Assembly (NCBI RefSeq): GCF_039537985.1
Contig: NZ_BAABBN010000006.1
Span: forward strand, 57,714-121,713
DNA length: 64,000 bases
Source of the DNA: Litoribacillus peritrichatus
Lineage (GTDB): Bacteria; Pseudomonadota; Gammaproteobacteria; Pseudomonadales; Litoribrevibacteraceae
Direction: 5' to 3'
In this document: one piece after another, positions 14,891 to 23,050 of the stretch
Layout: each line of letters starts with the position of its first letter
Numbering within the stretch: position 1 is the stretch's first letter
The notes under the pieces: model-generated
What the model saw: the letters and a program-made list of their open reading frames with translations, nothing else
Told to the model about the DNA's origin: nothing
Databases searched by the model: none
Program-made: the position numbers and the translations under genes

Positions 14891-16724
14891 TACAGATCAA
14901 GTGAACGATAAGCTTAATTTCATCGAATCTTATATCCACGCAAATAATGCGGCGGAAGGTTCTGCGGTCGACGCCAATGCCAACGTCACTCATAAGAACA
15001 TTGCCACGCTGGAAAGCGAGCTGATGAAAGACGCCATCATTCAAGTGAACCGGGCACGAGTAAGAAACAAAATCGCAGAGCTGTTTGGTGAACCATTGGC
15101 CGAAGAATATTTGCGCCAAATTGAAGATCACGAAATCTATGTGCACGATGAAACCAGCTTAAAACCTTACTGCACCTCCATCACCATGTACCCTTTCCTG
15201 TTGGACGGCTTGAAAGGGTTGGGAGGCGAGTCCAAAGCCCCTAAACACCTGGAGTCTTTCTGCGGGTCTTTCGTGAATCTGATTTTTGCGATCAGTGCCC
15301 AATTTGCCGGTGCCGTCGCGACCGTTGAATTCCTGACTTATTTCGATCACTTCGCCCGTCAGGATTATGGCAACGATTACCTGACCACCCACCCGAAAGA
15401 AATTGGCAATCACCTCCAGCATGTGGTCTATGCATTAAACCAACCCGCTGCCGCTCGCGGTTATCAAAGTGTGTTCTGGAACATCTCTCTCTACGATCAA
15501 TATTATTTTGAATCCATGTTTGGTGATTTTGTGTTCCCACCAAACAAACATGGCGATATGGTCAAACCCCAGTGGCAGTCCGTCAAAGGCTTGCAAGAAT
15601 TCTTCATGAACTGGTTTAACGAAGAACGTAAAAAAGCCATTCTGACCTTCCCTGTGGTGACGGCCGCAATGCTGACCAACGAAGGCCAATGTAGGGATAC
15701 CGAGTTCACCGAGTTTTGCGCTCAACAAATGGCGGACGGCAACAGCTTCTTTGTGTACCAATCGGATAATGCCGATTCGCTGGCCTCCTGCTGCCGACTG
15801 CGCAATGAAATTACCGAAAACACCTTTTCCTACACGCTGGGCGCCGGAGGTGTCGCCACGGGTTCAATTAATGTCATTACCTTAAACATGAATCGTCTGG
15901 AGCAAGACGGCAGCGACCTGAATGAAGCCATTGTTAAAATTCAAAAATATCAAATGGCCTACCGGGCATTGATGGAAGAATATCAGGACAACGGCATGTT
16001 GCCGGTCTACGACAGTGGATTCATCAGCCTCAATAAGCAGTTCTTAACCATCGGCATCAACGGCATGGCCGAAGCCGCCGAAAGTAAAGGCATTACCGTG
16101 GGCAATAATCCGGACTATAAAGCGTTTGTCCGATCCCGCTTGCAAGTCATCTACCAGGCAAACCAGAAAGCAAAAAAAGAAACGGGTTACCTGTTCAACA
16201 CCGAGTTCGTGCCCGCTGAAAACCTCGGCGTAAAAAATGCCAAGTGGGACAAAAACGACGGTTATCAGGTCGCCCGCGATTGCTATAACTCATACTTCTA
16301 CATCGTAGAAAATGAGCTGAGCAATGCCCTGGATAAATTCATCCTCCATGGCCGGGAAATGACTGAATATCTGGACGGCGGGTCGGCGTTACACCTCAAT
16401 CTCGATGAAGCACTGACCAAACAACAATACGTGCAGTTATTTAATATTGCCGCCACCACCGGCTGTAATTATTTCTGTATTAACGTCAAAATCACCATTT
16501 GTAATGAATGCAATCATGTGGATAAACGCACCTTACACGCTTGCCCGTCATGTCACAGTCAAAACATAGATTATGGCACTCGGGTCATCGGTTATCTGAA
16601 ACGCGTATCAGCGTTCAGCCAGGCGCGCCAGAAAGAACATGGCATTCGTCATTACCACAGGCAAGCGCCAGCCCATCCAGTACAGCCTCAAGCGGGGCTA
16701 CACACTAATACTCTCAGGGTTTAA
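14877..16724 (+). CDS. nrdD: Anaerobic (class III) ribonucleoside-triphosphate reductase
   Basis: A 615-residue glycyl-radical enzyme reducing ribonucleoside triphosphates under anaerobiosis. The C-terminal zinc site uses Cys542, Cys545, Cys556 and Cys559 (two CxxC pairs). The radical-bearing glycine is Gly572 in RVIGYL. The chain begins directly at the segment preceding the catalytic barrel, with no room for the roughly 90-residue ATP cone of E. coli NrdD (712 residues). Overall-activity inhibition by dATP may therefore be absent, as in the 605-residue T4 enzyme. The last 25 or so residues after YHRQAPAHP look unusual. AAGGAG precedes the ATG, inside nrdG. Confidence 0.93.
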   Translation: MLRLNTDQVNDKLNFIESYIHANNAAEGSAVDANANVTHKNIATLESELMKDAIIQVNRARVRNKIAELFGEPLAEEYLRQIEDHEIYVHDETSLKPYCTSITMYPFLLDGLKGLGGESKAPKHLESFCGSFVNLIFAISAQFAGAVATVEFLTYFDHFARQDYGNDYLTTHPKEIGNHLQHVVYALNQPAAARGYQSVFWNISLYDQYYFESMFGDFVFPPNKHGDMVKPQWQSVKGLQEFFMNWFNEERKKAILTFPVVTAAMLTNEGQCRDTEFTEFCAQQMADGNSFFVYQSDNADSLASCCRLRNEITENTFSYTLGAGGVATGSINVITLNMNRLEQDGSDLNEAIVKIQKYQMAYRALMEEYQDNGMLPVYDSGFISLNKQFLTIGINGMAEAAESKGITVGNNPDYKAFVRSRLQVIYQANQKAKKETGYLFNTEFVPAENLGVKNAKWDKNDGYQVARDCYNSYFYIVENELSNALDKFILHGREMTEYLDGGSALHLNLDEALTKQQYVQLFNIAATTGCNYFCINVKITICNECNHVDKRTLHACPSCHSQNIDYGTRVIGYLKRVSAFSQARQKEHGIRHYHRQAPAHPVQPQAGLHTNTLRV

Positions 16725-16869
16725 TCGCTTCCGACCATCTGTCAAAAGCAGCAGTCAATCCCGTTGGCTGCTGATACAACCACCACAAAAGTCTCTGTAA
16801 AAACATGAATGTACGACTATTCTATGGTACAACGTCACCCACATTCTATGGATTCAAGGAGACGATCCC

Positions 16870-17631
16870 GTGACTAAAACCGCCATCATTACCGGAGCCA
16901 CCTCAGGCTTTGGCCAGGCCTGCGCTCGCAAATTCGCACACGACGGCTATAAGTTGGTTATCGTGGGTCGTCGAAAAGAAAGGCTCGAAGCACTGCAAAG
17001 CGAACTGTCCCAAATAACCGACGTGCATTATTTGGTGATGGATGTGCGAGAGCGCCAAACGGTCTTTGATGGTTTTTACGAGTTACCCGAGGCGTTCAAT
17101 AAACCCGATGTTCTGATCAATAATGCCGGGTTGGCATTAGGCCTTGAGCCTGCGCATCAAGCCAATCTCGACGATTGGGAAACCATGCTCGACACCAACT
17201 GTAAAGGTTTGATGTATTGCACACGAGCGTTATTGCCTGGCATGGTGGAGCGTAAATGTGGTCACATCATTAACGTCGGTTCCATGGCAGGCAACTGGCC
17301 TTATCCCGGCGGTAACTGCTATGGTGCATCCAAAGCCTTTGTGCAACAGTTTTCCCGAAATCTGCGTTCCGATGTTCACGGCTCCGGCGTAAAAATCACC
17401 AACATCGAACCCGGCTTTGCTAAGACTGAGTTTTCACTGGTACGCTTTAAAGGCGACGAGTCACGAGCAGATACCCTATACCAAGACGCAGAACACCTGA
17501 AACCGGATGACATTGCCGACATCATTCTGTGGACAGCCAACACCCCAGCGCATGTCAACGTTAATACTCTGGAAGTGATGCCCACCAATCAAAGCTGGTC
17601 ACCTTTGGCCATCCATAAAAACGACAACTGA
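16870..17631 (+). CDS. SDR-family oxidoreductase, YdfG-like
   Basis: A 253-residue classical short-chain dehydrogenase. The cofactor motif TGATSGFG is at residues 8-15, NNAG near 88, and the catalytic Tyr151-x-x-x-Lys155 (YGASK) with a Ser in VGSMAG. The GRRKERLEAL stretch after strand 2 indicates NADP preference. Overall resemblance is to YdfG, the NADP-dependent 3-hydroxy acid dehydrogenase acting on L-allo-threonine, serine and malonic semialdehyde; the substrate here is inferred only. The start is GTG at 16870 with AAGGAG upstream. A hairpin follows the gene. Confidence 0.88.
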   Translation: MTKTAIITGATSGFGQACARKFAHDGYKLVIVGRRKERLEALQSELSQITDVHYLVMDVRERQTVFDGFYELPEAFNKPDVLINNAGLALGLEPAHQANLDDWETMLDTNCKGLMYCTRALLPGMVERKCGHIINVGSMAGNWPYPGGNCYGASKAFVQQFSRNLRSDVHGSGVKITNIEPGFAKTEFSLVRFKGDESRADTLYQDAEHLKPDDIADIILWTANTPAHVNVNTLEVMPTNQSWSPLAIHKNDN

Positions 17632-17651
17632 GCCACCCGGATCTTATATTC

Positions 17652-17670
17652 AAAGCCCGTTACGGGCTTT
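17652..17670 (+). terminator. Hairpin between SDR and thioesterase genes
   Basis: AAAGCCCG and CGGGCTTT form an 8-base-pair stem with a three-base loop about 20 bases after the SDR stop codon. The following T run is very short, so it may only attenuate read-through into the thioesterase gene. Confidence 0.55.
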
Positions 17671-17692
17671 CATTAAGCCGCTTAGGAATATT

Positions 17693-18124
17693 ATGAAAAT
17701 CTTCGAAATGCAGTTTAAGCCGCGCTGGTCCGATCTTGATCCGAACCAACATTTACGACACACCGCCTACAACGATCACGCAACCCAAGTGCGCTTTACT
17801 TTTCTCGACGAACACGGCTTCAGCCAAGAACAATTCCGCCAGCTCAATATCGGGCCGGTCATTTTTCGGGAAGAAACCACCTTTCGCAAAGAAATCGGCA
17901 TGTCCGAAGGCTTTACTGTGGATTTTGAAGTCATCAGTTTAAGCAAAACCGGTAAAAAGTGGTGTTTCGCACACAACTTTTGGCTTGCCAGCGGCACTCT
18001 CGCGGCCACCGTCAAAGTGGAAGGCAGTTGGATCAACCTGGACACCCGAAGATTTACCAGCCCGCCAGAAGAACTGCTGAGCTTATTTCAAAAAATTCAG
18101 GCCAACAACCAAGCCAGTCATTAA
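17693..18124 (+). CDS. Hotdog-fold acyl-CoA thioesterase-like protein
   Basis: A 143-residue single hotdog-domain protein of the 4-hydroxybenzoyl-CoA/acyl-CoA thioesterase superfamily. The N-terminal WSDLDPNQHLRHTAYND (residues 12-28) corresponds to the catalytic-Asp region of YbgC-type enzymes, with Asp16 the candidate catalytic residue. FRKEIGMSEGFTVDFEVIS matches the second strand pair. AGGAA precedes the ATG. The physiological acyl group is not deducible. It lies downstream of the SDR gene and could be partly cotranscribed. Confidence 0.8.
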   Translation: MKIFEMQFKPRWSDLDPNQHLRHTAYNDHATQVRFTFLDEHGFSQEQFRQLNIGPVIFREETTFRKEIGMSEGFTVDFEVISLSKTGKKWCFAHNFWLASGTLAATVKVEGSWINLDTRRFTSPPEELLSLFQKIQANNQASH

Positions 18125-18165
18125 CGCACCACAATCCATCATCGACCAGTTATTTAAGCAATCAC

Positions 18166-18270
18166 ATGACTGCCTTTGCTGACTTATCAACCCAAGCGCA
18201 ACTTGAAAAAAGCCACCAGCTCACCCCTGAGGCATTCGAACAGGCAATCAAAGACACCTTCGGCTTTTGA
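18166..18270 (+). CDS. Possible small protein of 34 residues
   Basis: An open frame from ATG at 18166 to TGA at 18268-18270 encodes 34 residues with helical, amphipathic character (TPEAFEQAIKDTFGF at the end). No good ribosome binding site is visible and no family was recognised. It lies between the thioesterase gene and the MerR promoter and could be read from the thioesterase transcript, or be chance. Confidence 0.25.
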   Translation: MTAFADLSTQAQLEKSHQLTPEAFEQAIKDTFGF

Positions 18271-18314
18271 TCGGTTGCGCTTTCAACGTCATTAAAAATA
18301 TCTGACAACCCCTC

Positions 18315-18345
18315 TTGACCTGTGTGTAACACCCAGCTTTATGGT
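18315..18345 (+). promoter_or_regulatory. MerR-type promoter and operator
   Basis: TTGACC (18315-18320) and TATGGT (18340-18345) are separated by 19 bases, the overlong spacer typical of MerR-controlled promoters. Inside the spacer lies the dyad GTGT-GTA-ACAC. The start codon of the MerR gene is 30 bases downstream, so autoregulation together with the permease gene is likely. Confidence 0.65.
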
Positions 18346-18375
18346 ATAAGCTAAACACAGAGAGAGGGGTTTCTC

Positions 18376-18798
18376 ATGACCGTATCAGAACTGGCCAAAC
18401 GAACCGGAGTGACCGCAGACACGATCCGACATTATGTTCGTACCGGGCTTCTTGAGCCCAAACGTGATCCTAATAATGGCTACAAGCGTTTTTCTGCCAC
18501 CGACGAACACCGTTTGAATTTTATTATTCAAGCCAAATCCCTTGGGTTTTCGTTACCCGACATTCAAACCATTTTTGACCAGGCAGGTCACGGGGAATCT
18601 CCTTGCCCGCAGGTGCGTGAAATCATGACGCAACGAATGCAGGAAGTGGCCGATAAGCTTGCTCAAATGCAACAAACCTATGACACCATGCAAAAAACCA
18701 TGAAACGCTGGGAAACACAGCCCAATTGCATTCCCACCGGGGATCACATTTGTCATTTAATCGAAGGATTCAGTGAAGAAGGATGCTGCCATGAGTGA
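18376..18798 (+). CDS. MerR-family metal-type regulator
   Basis: A 140-residue regulator. The winged helix-turn-helix (residues 1-70: MTVSELAKRTGVTADTIRHY, then YVRTGLLEPKRDPNNGYKR) is followed by the long dimerisation helix. Ligand candidates are the Cys in GESPCPQV (about 77), Cys118 region in PNCIPTGDHICHL, and a terminal Cys-Cys-His-Glu. The arrangement, with a Cys at the start of the dimer helix, a Cys in a C-terminal loop and a Cys/His-rich tail, resembles ZntR/CadR/PbrR metal sensors. GAGAGGGG precedes the ATG. It overlaps the next gene by eight bases and probably controls it by the promoter at 18315-18345. Confidence 0.85.
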   Translation: MTVSELAKRTGVTADTIRHYVRTGLLEPKRDPNNGYKRFSATDEHRLNFIIQAKSLGFSLPDIQTIFDQAGHGESPCPQVREIMTQRMQEVADKLAQMQQTYDTMQKTMKRWETQPNCIPTGDHICHLIEGFSEEGCCHE

Positions 18799-20071
18799 TT
18801 GCTGCAATTCGTCTGACCAGACAACAGCGAAACAAATCAATGCTTCGCAGGAGAAGAACAGTGCTGCTATGACCGCAGCTACGGATAGCTGCTGCGCTGC
18901 GTCGGAAACATCAACAACGACGGCATCATCATGTTGCGCTCCCGCTTCGAAAAAAGACACTGCCAAAGCGAGCGGTTCCTGTTGTGGCTCGGAAGGTCAG
19001 ACTCATGATCACGGCACCTCAGGCAATACCGCTTCCAGTTGTTGTGATACCGACGATAACAAGAACATCGACTGGATTTTATGGGTTTCCAGTGCCGTAG
19101 TTCTGAGTCTCTACAGCCTCTATTTGTTGACCGACAGTACTCAAATCAGCTGGCTCGACACTATGGCCTCTACCTCCTTTGAAATGATGAATGCCATGTG
19201 GTGGGGCGTATTGCTGGGCATCGTATTGGTGGGTTGGTTGAACCGAATCCCCAGAGAAGTCGTTGTTTCCGCATTAGGGCCTGGCCATACCAAGCGAGGC
19301 ATCTTCCGGGCAACCCTTGCCGGCGTGTTACTTGATCTTTGTAATCACGGCATATTAATGGTCGCCATGAAACTCTATGAACGGGGTGCCAGCCTGGGAC
19401 AAGTCATGGCCTTTTTGATCGCCAGCCCTTGGAACTCATTTACCCTGACCCTCATTCTGTTCGGTTTGATTGGCATCCCCTGGACACTGTCCTTTATTGT
19501 ATTCTCTATGGTCATCGCCTGGATCAGCGGCCACTTGTTTGATCATTTCGAGAAAACCGGTCGTCTGCCTATGAATCCAAACATGATGGATTTGCCGGAA
19601 GACTTTAAGTTAAGTAGCACACTCAAAACCTTAACCAAAGAAGCCGACTATTCGCCCGCAGCCACCGGTGCCATGTTACTGGACGGTTTAAAAGGGGCAC
19701 GCATGGTCATCCGCTGGATTATGTTTGGTGTGGTGCTGGTCGCGTTGTTAAGAGCGTTTGTACCGCTCGAAATTTTCGAGACCTGGTTCGGCGCAAGCGT
19801 CGGAGGGCTATTCCTGACCTTACTGGCGGCCACTGTGATTGAAGTCTGTTCCGAAGGGTCAACCCCGATTGCCGCCGATTTGGTCAACCGGGCCAGTGCA
19901 CCAGGGAACGGCTTTACCTTCCTAATGGCCGGCGCATCCACCGATTACACCGAAATTATGGTGATCAAAGACACCATGAAAAGCTGGAAAATTGCCTTGT
20001 TCTTACCGTTGATCACGGTTCCCCAGGTGTTATTTATTGGCTGGGTGATGAACATGATGGCGGGAAGCTAA
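18791..20071 (+). CDS. Permease of the ArsP/YraQ (DUF318) type with Cys-Cys-rich N-terminal tail
   Basis: A 426-residue membrane protein. Residues 1 to about 90 are a hydrophilic tail with five Cys-Cys pairs (about residues 4-5, 34-35, 48-49, 64-65 and 84-85) and a THDHG segment. About eight to ten membrane helices follow, with LLDLCNHGILMVAMKLYERG and, in the second half, VIEVCSEGSTPIAADLVNR. These two pseudo-repeat halves with SPWNSF resemble the permease family that includes ArsP, which exports trivalent organoarsenicals. The ATG at 18791 follows AAGGA and overlaps merR, so the two are coupled. Likely a thiophilic metal or metalloid exporter; the substrate is inferred. Confidence 0.75.
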   Translation: MSDCCNSSDQTTAKQINASQEKNSAAMTAATDSCCAASETSTTTASSCCAPASKKDTAKASGSCCGSEGQTHDHGTSGNTASSCCDTDDNKNIDWILWVSSAVVLSLYSLYLLTDSTQISWLDTMASTSFEMMNAMWWGVLLGIVLVGWLNRIPREVVVSALGPGHTKRGIFRATLAGVLLDLCNHGILMVAMKLYERGASLGQVMAFLIASPWNSFTLTLILFGLIGIPWTLSFIVFSMVIAWISGHLFDHFEKTGRLPMNPNMMDLPEDFKLSSTLKTLTKEADYSPAATGAMLLDGLKGARMVIRWIMFGVVLVALLRAFVPLEIFETWFGASVGGLFLTLLAATVIEVCSEGSTPIAADLVNRASAPGNGFTFLMAGASTDYTEIMVIKDTMKSWKIALFLPLITVPQVLFIGWVMNMMAGS

Positions 20072-20139
20072 TGAGCTGATCGCGGAAGAGTATCGCAACA
20101 CATTTCATCTGTTGCGGTACTCGACCAAAGCCAAAAACC

Positions 20140-20160
20140 GGAAGGCGTTATTCGCCTTCC
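20140..20160 (-). terminator. Rho-independent terminator of the signalling operon
   Basis: On the minus strand GGAAGGCG and CGCCTTCC form a stem overlapping the stop codon of the diguanylate cyclase gene, followed by GG and five T. It ends the CheY-like/CheC-like/GGDEF transcript and may also help terminate the convergent permease transcript. Confidence 0.7.
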
Positions 20161-21125
20161 ATGCCCGGTTGATAAATGGTCGAGCAATTGCGGCCATTCC
20201 TTTTACAGTGATACAAAGCCTTATCAGAATTTTCTAACCACTCGGTATAGGTTTTCAGTGTTGAACCCATTTCAGCAATACCGATACTGATGGTGTATTT
20301 AATCTCAACGCCTTCATGCATGACCGTCATCGATTCAATATGGGTCCTCAAACGTTCAGCAAACGCGTGAGCGTCCATGGAGTCCGTATCGACCAGAATA
20401 ATGCCAAACTCTTCACCTCCGTATCGGCCAGCAATATCGGTTGCTCTCAAATTATCACGTACCGCCTGAGCCGTCACCCGGATGACTTCATCCCCCGCCT
20501 GATGACCGTAAGTATCGTTCACTTTCTTAAAGTGATCGATATCAAACATAATCAGACAACTGGTGTTTCGGCTGCGTAAGCAACGCTTATATTCGGCTTC
20601 CAAGCACTCTTCCCAATAACCACGGTTGTACAAGTTGGTCAGACGATCCGTTCGGCTTAACATTTCCAGTTTGGCATTCGCTTGTTCGAGCTGCGCTTTG
20701 TTGGTCGCGGCATCCGTGACGTCATACACCAGAATACAAACATGATCCACCGTGCCACTCAGTGAAACCAAGGGAATGATGGTGATGTTCTGAAACATGA
20801 AATCCGCTGTGCCGGTGATGGGCCGGTAATTCTTAAATTTAAAGACATAAGGCCGCTGCTCCCAGGTGGTAAAAGCACGGCTGTGTAACTGAAAGACCGA
20901 ATCAATTTTATGGCAAAACCAGTCTCGCGGGATTTCAGGGAATAAATCAAACATGATTTTTCCTTTCACCGCAGTAGGCTCCAGACCGGAATGGTTCTCC
21001 ATGAAACTGTTCCAGATATCAATTTCGTATTTATCATTCAGTACCACCAAACCCACATCAATGGTTTGGAGCATGTCCATCATCCAATGGAATTCTGAGA
21101 TATCGAGTTTTGTTTCAGACGGCAT
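20148..21125 (-). CDS. PAS-GGDEF diguanylate cyclase
   Basis: A 325-residue cytoplasmic protein. An N-terminal PAS-like sensor occupies about residues 10-140 (IDVGLVVLNDKYEIDIWNSF; a second stretch with DHVCILVYDVTDAA), then a short coiled linker and a GGDEF domain. The active-site motif is GGEEF (236-240), compatible with catalysis, and an inhibitory I-site RxxD (Arg227 to Asp230) lies five residues before it, so product feedback by cyclic di-GMP is expected. It starts two bases after the CheC-like gene ends and is the last gene of a three-gene operon. Confidence 0.9.
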   Translation of the reverse strand: MPSETKLDISEFHWMMDMLQTIDVGLVVLNDKYEIDIWNSFMENHSGLEPTAVKGKIMFDLFPEIPRDWFCHKIDSVFQLHSRAFTTWEQRPYVFKFKNYRPITGTADFMFQNITIIPLVSLSGTVDHVCILVYDVTDAATNKAQLEQANAKLEMLSRTDRLTNLYNRGYWEECLEAEYKRCLRSRNTSCLIMFDIDHFKKVNDTYGHQAGDEVIRVTAQAVRDNLRATDIAGRYGGEEFGIILVDTDSMDAHAFAERLRTHIESMTVMHEGVEIKYTISIGIAEMGSTLKTYTEWLENSDKALYHCKRNGRNCSTIYQPGMEGE

Positions 21126-21127
21126 AA

Positions 21128-21742
21128 TTATTCCAATAAATACGAAGCAATTTCATTCAACCGATCGATTGAGTCATCGGAAAACAGCAACAACAGATCA
21201 CAATTAATATTGTAATCCTTAATGGTGTAATTGATTTCTAAAGTCAGTACTTTCGACCAACGTGCGGAGTTCGAAGAAATCAACTCCGATATGTCACAAT
21301 GCTGACCCAAAACAACGGGGTGGCCCTGGCTGAAAGACATATCCAACTGTTCGGCCAAACCATTTAAAAAAGCACCAATCAAAATACTGGCAATGTCCAT
21401 TTCAAGTTCAAGCTGAACGGCGTCATCGATTTCGCCTTCATACTTCATCAGCTTGGCAATGTCCTGAAAGCTGGAATCATTAAAAATGAGCAAGGCTTCA
21501 CCCGCCACGCCTTTGCCAATAAACCCCTGACAAACGGCCGAAACGGATTCGTTGTCCGACGCCGACTGCAACGCCATTTGCAACTCACCGGCTTCCAGAA
21601 TATTCACATTCGGAATGGGCAACACCACAAATACATTCAGCAAACGTGCAAGGCTGTCTGCTGCCTGCCCCATGGCGACATTGGTGACTTCTTGATAAAC
21701 ATCTCTAAGTTCTTCATCAAGAACTAATTCATTATCGCTCAC
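21128..21742 (-). CDS. CheC-like phosphatase
   Basis: A 204-residue protein of the CheC/CheX/FliY phosphatase superfamily, which dephosphorylates CheY-type receivers. The first catalytic helix keeps the E-x-x-N signature (Glu18, Asn21 in QEVTNVAMGQAADSLARLL). The second helix has Asp116-x-x-Ser119 (MDIASILIGAFLNGLA) where Asn is expected, so only one site seems complete. The start is GTG at 21742 with GAGG upstream. It lies between a single-domain receiver and a diguanylate cyclase; the receiver is its obvious substrate. Confidence 0.8.
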   Translation of the reverse strand: MSDNELVLDEELRDVYQEVTNVAMGQAADSLARLLNVFVVLPIPNVNILEAGELQMALQSASDNESVSAVCQGFIGKGVAGEALLIFNDSSFQDIAKLMKYEGEIDDAVQLELEMDIASILIGAFLNGLAEQLDMSFSQGHPVVLGQHCDISELISSNSARWSKVLTLEINYTIKDYNINCDLLLLFSDDSIDRLNEIASYLLE

Positions 21743-21789
21743 AAATACCTCGTTTTAGAGCTGAGTCATTTCAAATAGCACAAGGTGCA

Positions 21790-22158
21790 CTACGCGATGA
21801 TGCCATAGGCGGTTAAAATTTCGTTGATCTTGTCGGTGGTTATGGGTTTTTTAATGAACTCTAACGCGCCCAGGCCTCTTACCCGCTCGCGGGCCTCCGG
21901 CTGTATGTCCCCTGAGACCACAATCACCATGGTCGGCAGGTCTTGAGCCCGTATGGCTTCCAACACCCCGTAACCATCCAAAATAGGCATAGTAAGATCA
22001 AGAAAAAGAATATCGGCTTTACCCTCATGAATTGCTTCCAGCGCTTCTTGACCATTACCAGCAAACGACAATTCAATGTCCCACTCTTTGGGCAACGCTC
22101 TTGCCATCTGTTTTCTGGCAAAACTTGAATCATCACAAATAAGAACCGGTGTTGACAT
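21790..22158 (-). CDS. Single-domain CheY-like response regulator
   Basis: A 122-residue receiver with no output domain. Acidic Asp9-Asp10, phosphoacceptor Asp54 (FLDLTMP) and Lys104 (FIKKP) are all present, along with a Ser in VVSGD for the switch. It is the first gene of an operon with the CheC-like phosphatase and the PAS-GGDEF protein. It presumably relays a kinase signal to them, possibly from the hybrid kinase at 24173-26104, though that link is inference from proximity. Confidence 0.9.
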   Translation of the reverse strand: MSTPVLICDDSSFARKQMARALPKEWDIELSFAGNGQEALEAIHEGKADILFLDLTMPILDGYGVLEAIRAQDLPTMVIVVSGDIQPEARERVRGLGALEFIKKPITTDKINEILTAYGIIA

Positions 22159-22327
22159 AATTCCAACTTTTCTGTCAGGTGAATCAAATAAAAACGTAGA
22201 TCATCATCTAAACCTCAGAAAATCTTCTGAAGATTACTCCAACAAGTAAAGTCGTTAACCTGCTGTTTTTCAAGGCGGGCAATAGGGAGAATTACTAATT
22301 TAGGACAGTTTTTCAGCGGATAAGAAA

Positions 22328-22350
22328 AAGGCTGTAATGATTACAGCCTT
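22328..22350 (-). terminator. Rho-independent terminator of the CYD-motif protein gene
   Basis: AAGGCTGTAA and its complement form a ten-base-pair stem with a three-base loop; on the minus strand it is followed by five T. It lies ten bases past the stop codon at 22360. Confidence 0.8.
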
Positions 22351-22359
22351 TCCAATTCA

Positions 22360-22836
22360 TCAATTAATGCGCTTAACACGTAATTTTTTGGTTCGACCTT
22401 CTTCCGTCATCGCGTAAGACCCGAACAACAGCTTAAAGATTCTGACTTTCGGCTGATTGGAACGGAAACGGTAATCCTGCTCTTTGGTCTGTTCCCAAAC
22501 CTGACCGTTTTCCATGGTAATCACCCAGTCACCCGACGGATTCTTCTCCACCTTGACGGCCTGCAACTCCAGCTCATCAAACGACTGGGTTTGATGCGTT
22601 AAACCAAAATCCGCCACCGCTCGCTTTTCAGCTAATTCCTTTTTTTCAGGTTTAGCTTCAGCAAGATTACGTGAGATATCGTCATAACATACCAGGCGTT
22701 TTTGCTCGTCGGTCATTGCAAAACATTTAAACAGATCACTTTCCATTGCATCCAACGGTTTTGTTTCCGCAGCGACAGTCATTGGCAGCACAACACATGA
22801 GGCCAATACAGCCCCCGCAATCATTTGCTTTTTCAT
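22360..22836 (-). CDS. Exported protein with a RLxCYD motif
   Basis: A 158-residue protein with a clear signal peptide (MKKQMIAGAVLASCVVLPMT, cleavage near AAAE). The mature N-terminus has Cys-x10-Arg-Leu-Val-Cys-Tyr-Asp (CFAMTDEQKRLVCYD), a disulphide-type motif shared by many periplasmic proteobacterial proteins, including the type VI secretion accessory VasI/TagO group. The second half (VITMENGQVWEQ, then KVRIFKLLFGSY) resembles the small beta domain that usually follows it. No type VI genes are nearby. Start at 22836 with an AGGG upstream. Confidence 0.7.
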   Translation of the reverse strand: MKKQMIAGAVLASCVVLPMTVAAETKPLDAMESDLFKCFAMTDEQKRLVCYDDISRNLAEAKPEKKELAEKRAVADFGLTHQTQSFDELELQAVKVEKNPSGDWVITMENGQVWEQTKEQDYRFRSNQPKVRIFKLLFGSYAMTEEGRTKKLRVKRIN

Positions 22837-23050
22837 TCGATAACCCTGATCCCGTAAATTTTTTGAGAGTATCACAGAAAGTTATAAAAAACGGAATAAT
22901 TGAATGAATACTCTAAAACCTTTCTCTAAGGTAGAAGTTTACATTCAATCAAATTCATTCTGACTTGATTGGGTATTGCCTGTTCGCCCGGTTGATTACC
23001 GGGCGAAATACCCTTCTAAGCATGTAAATTACTATGTTTGGAGCAATACC

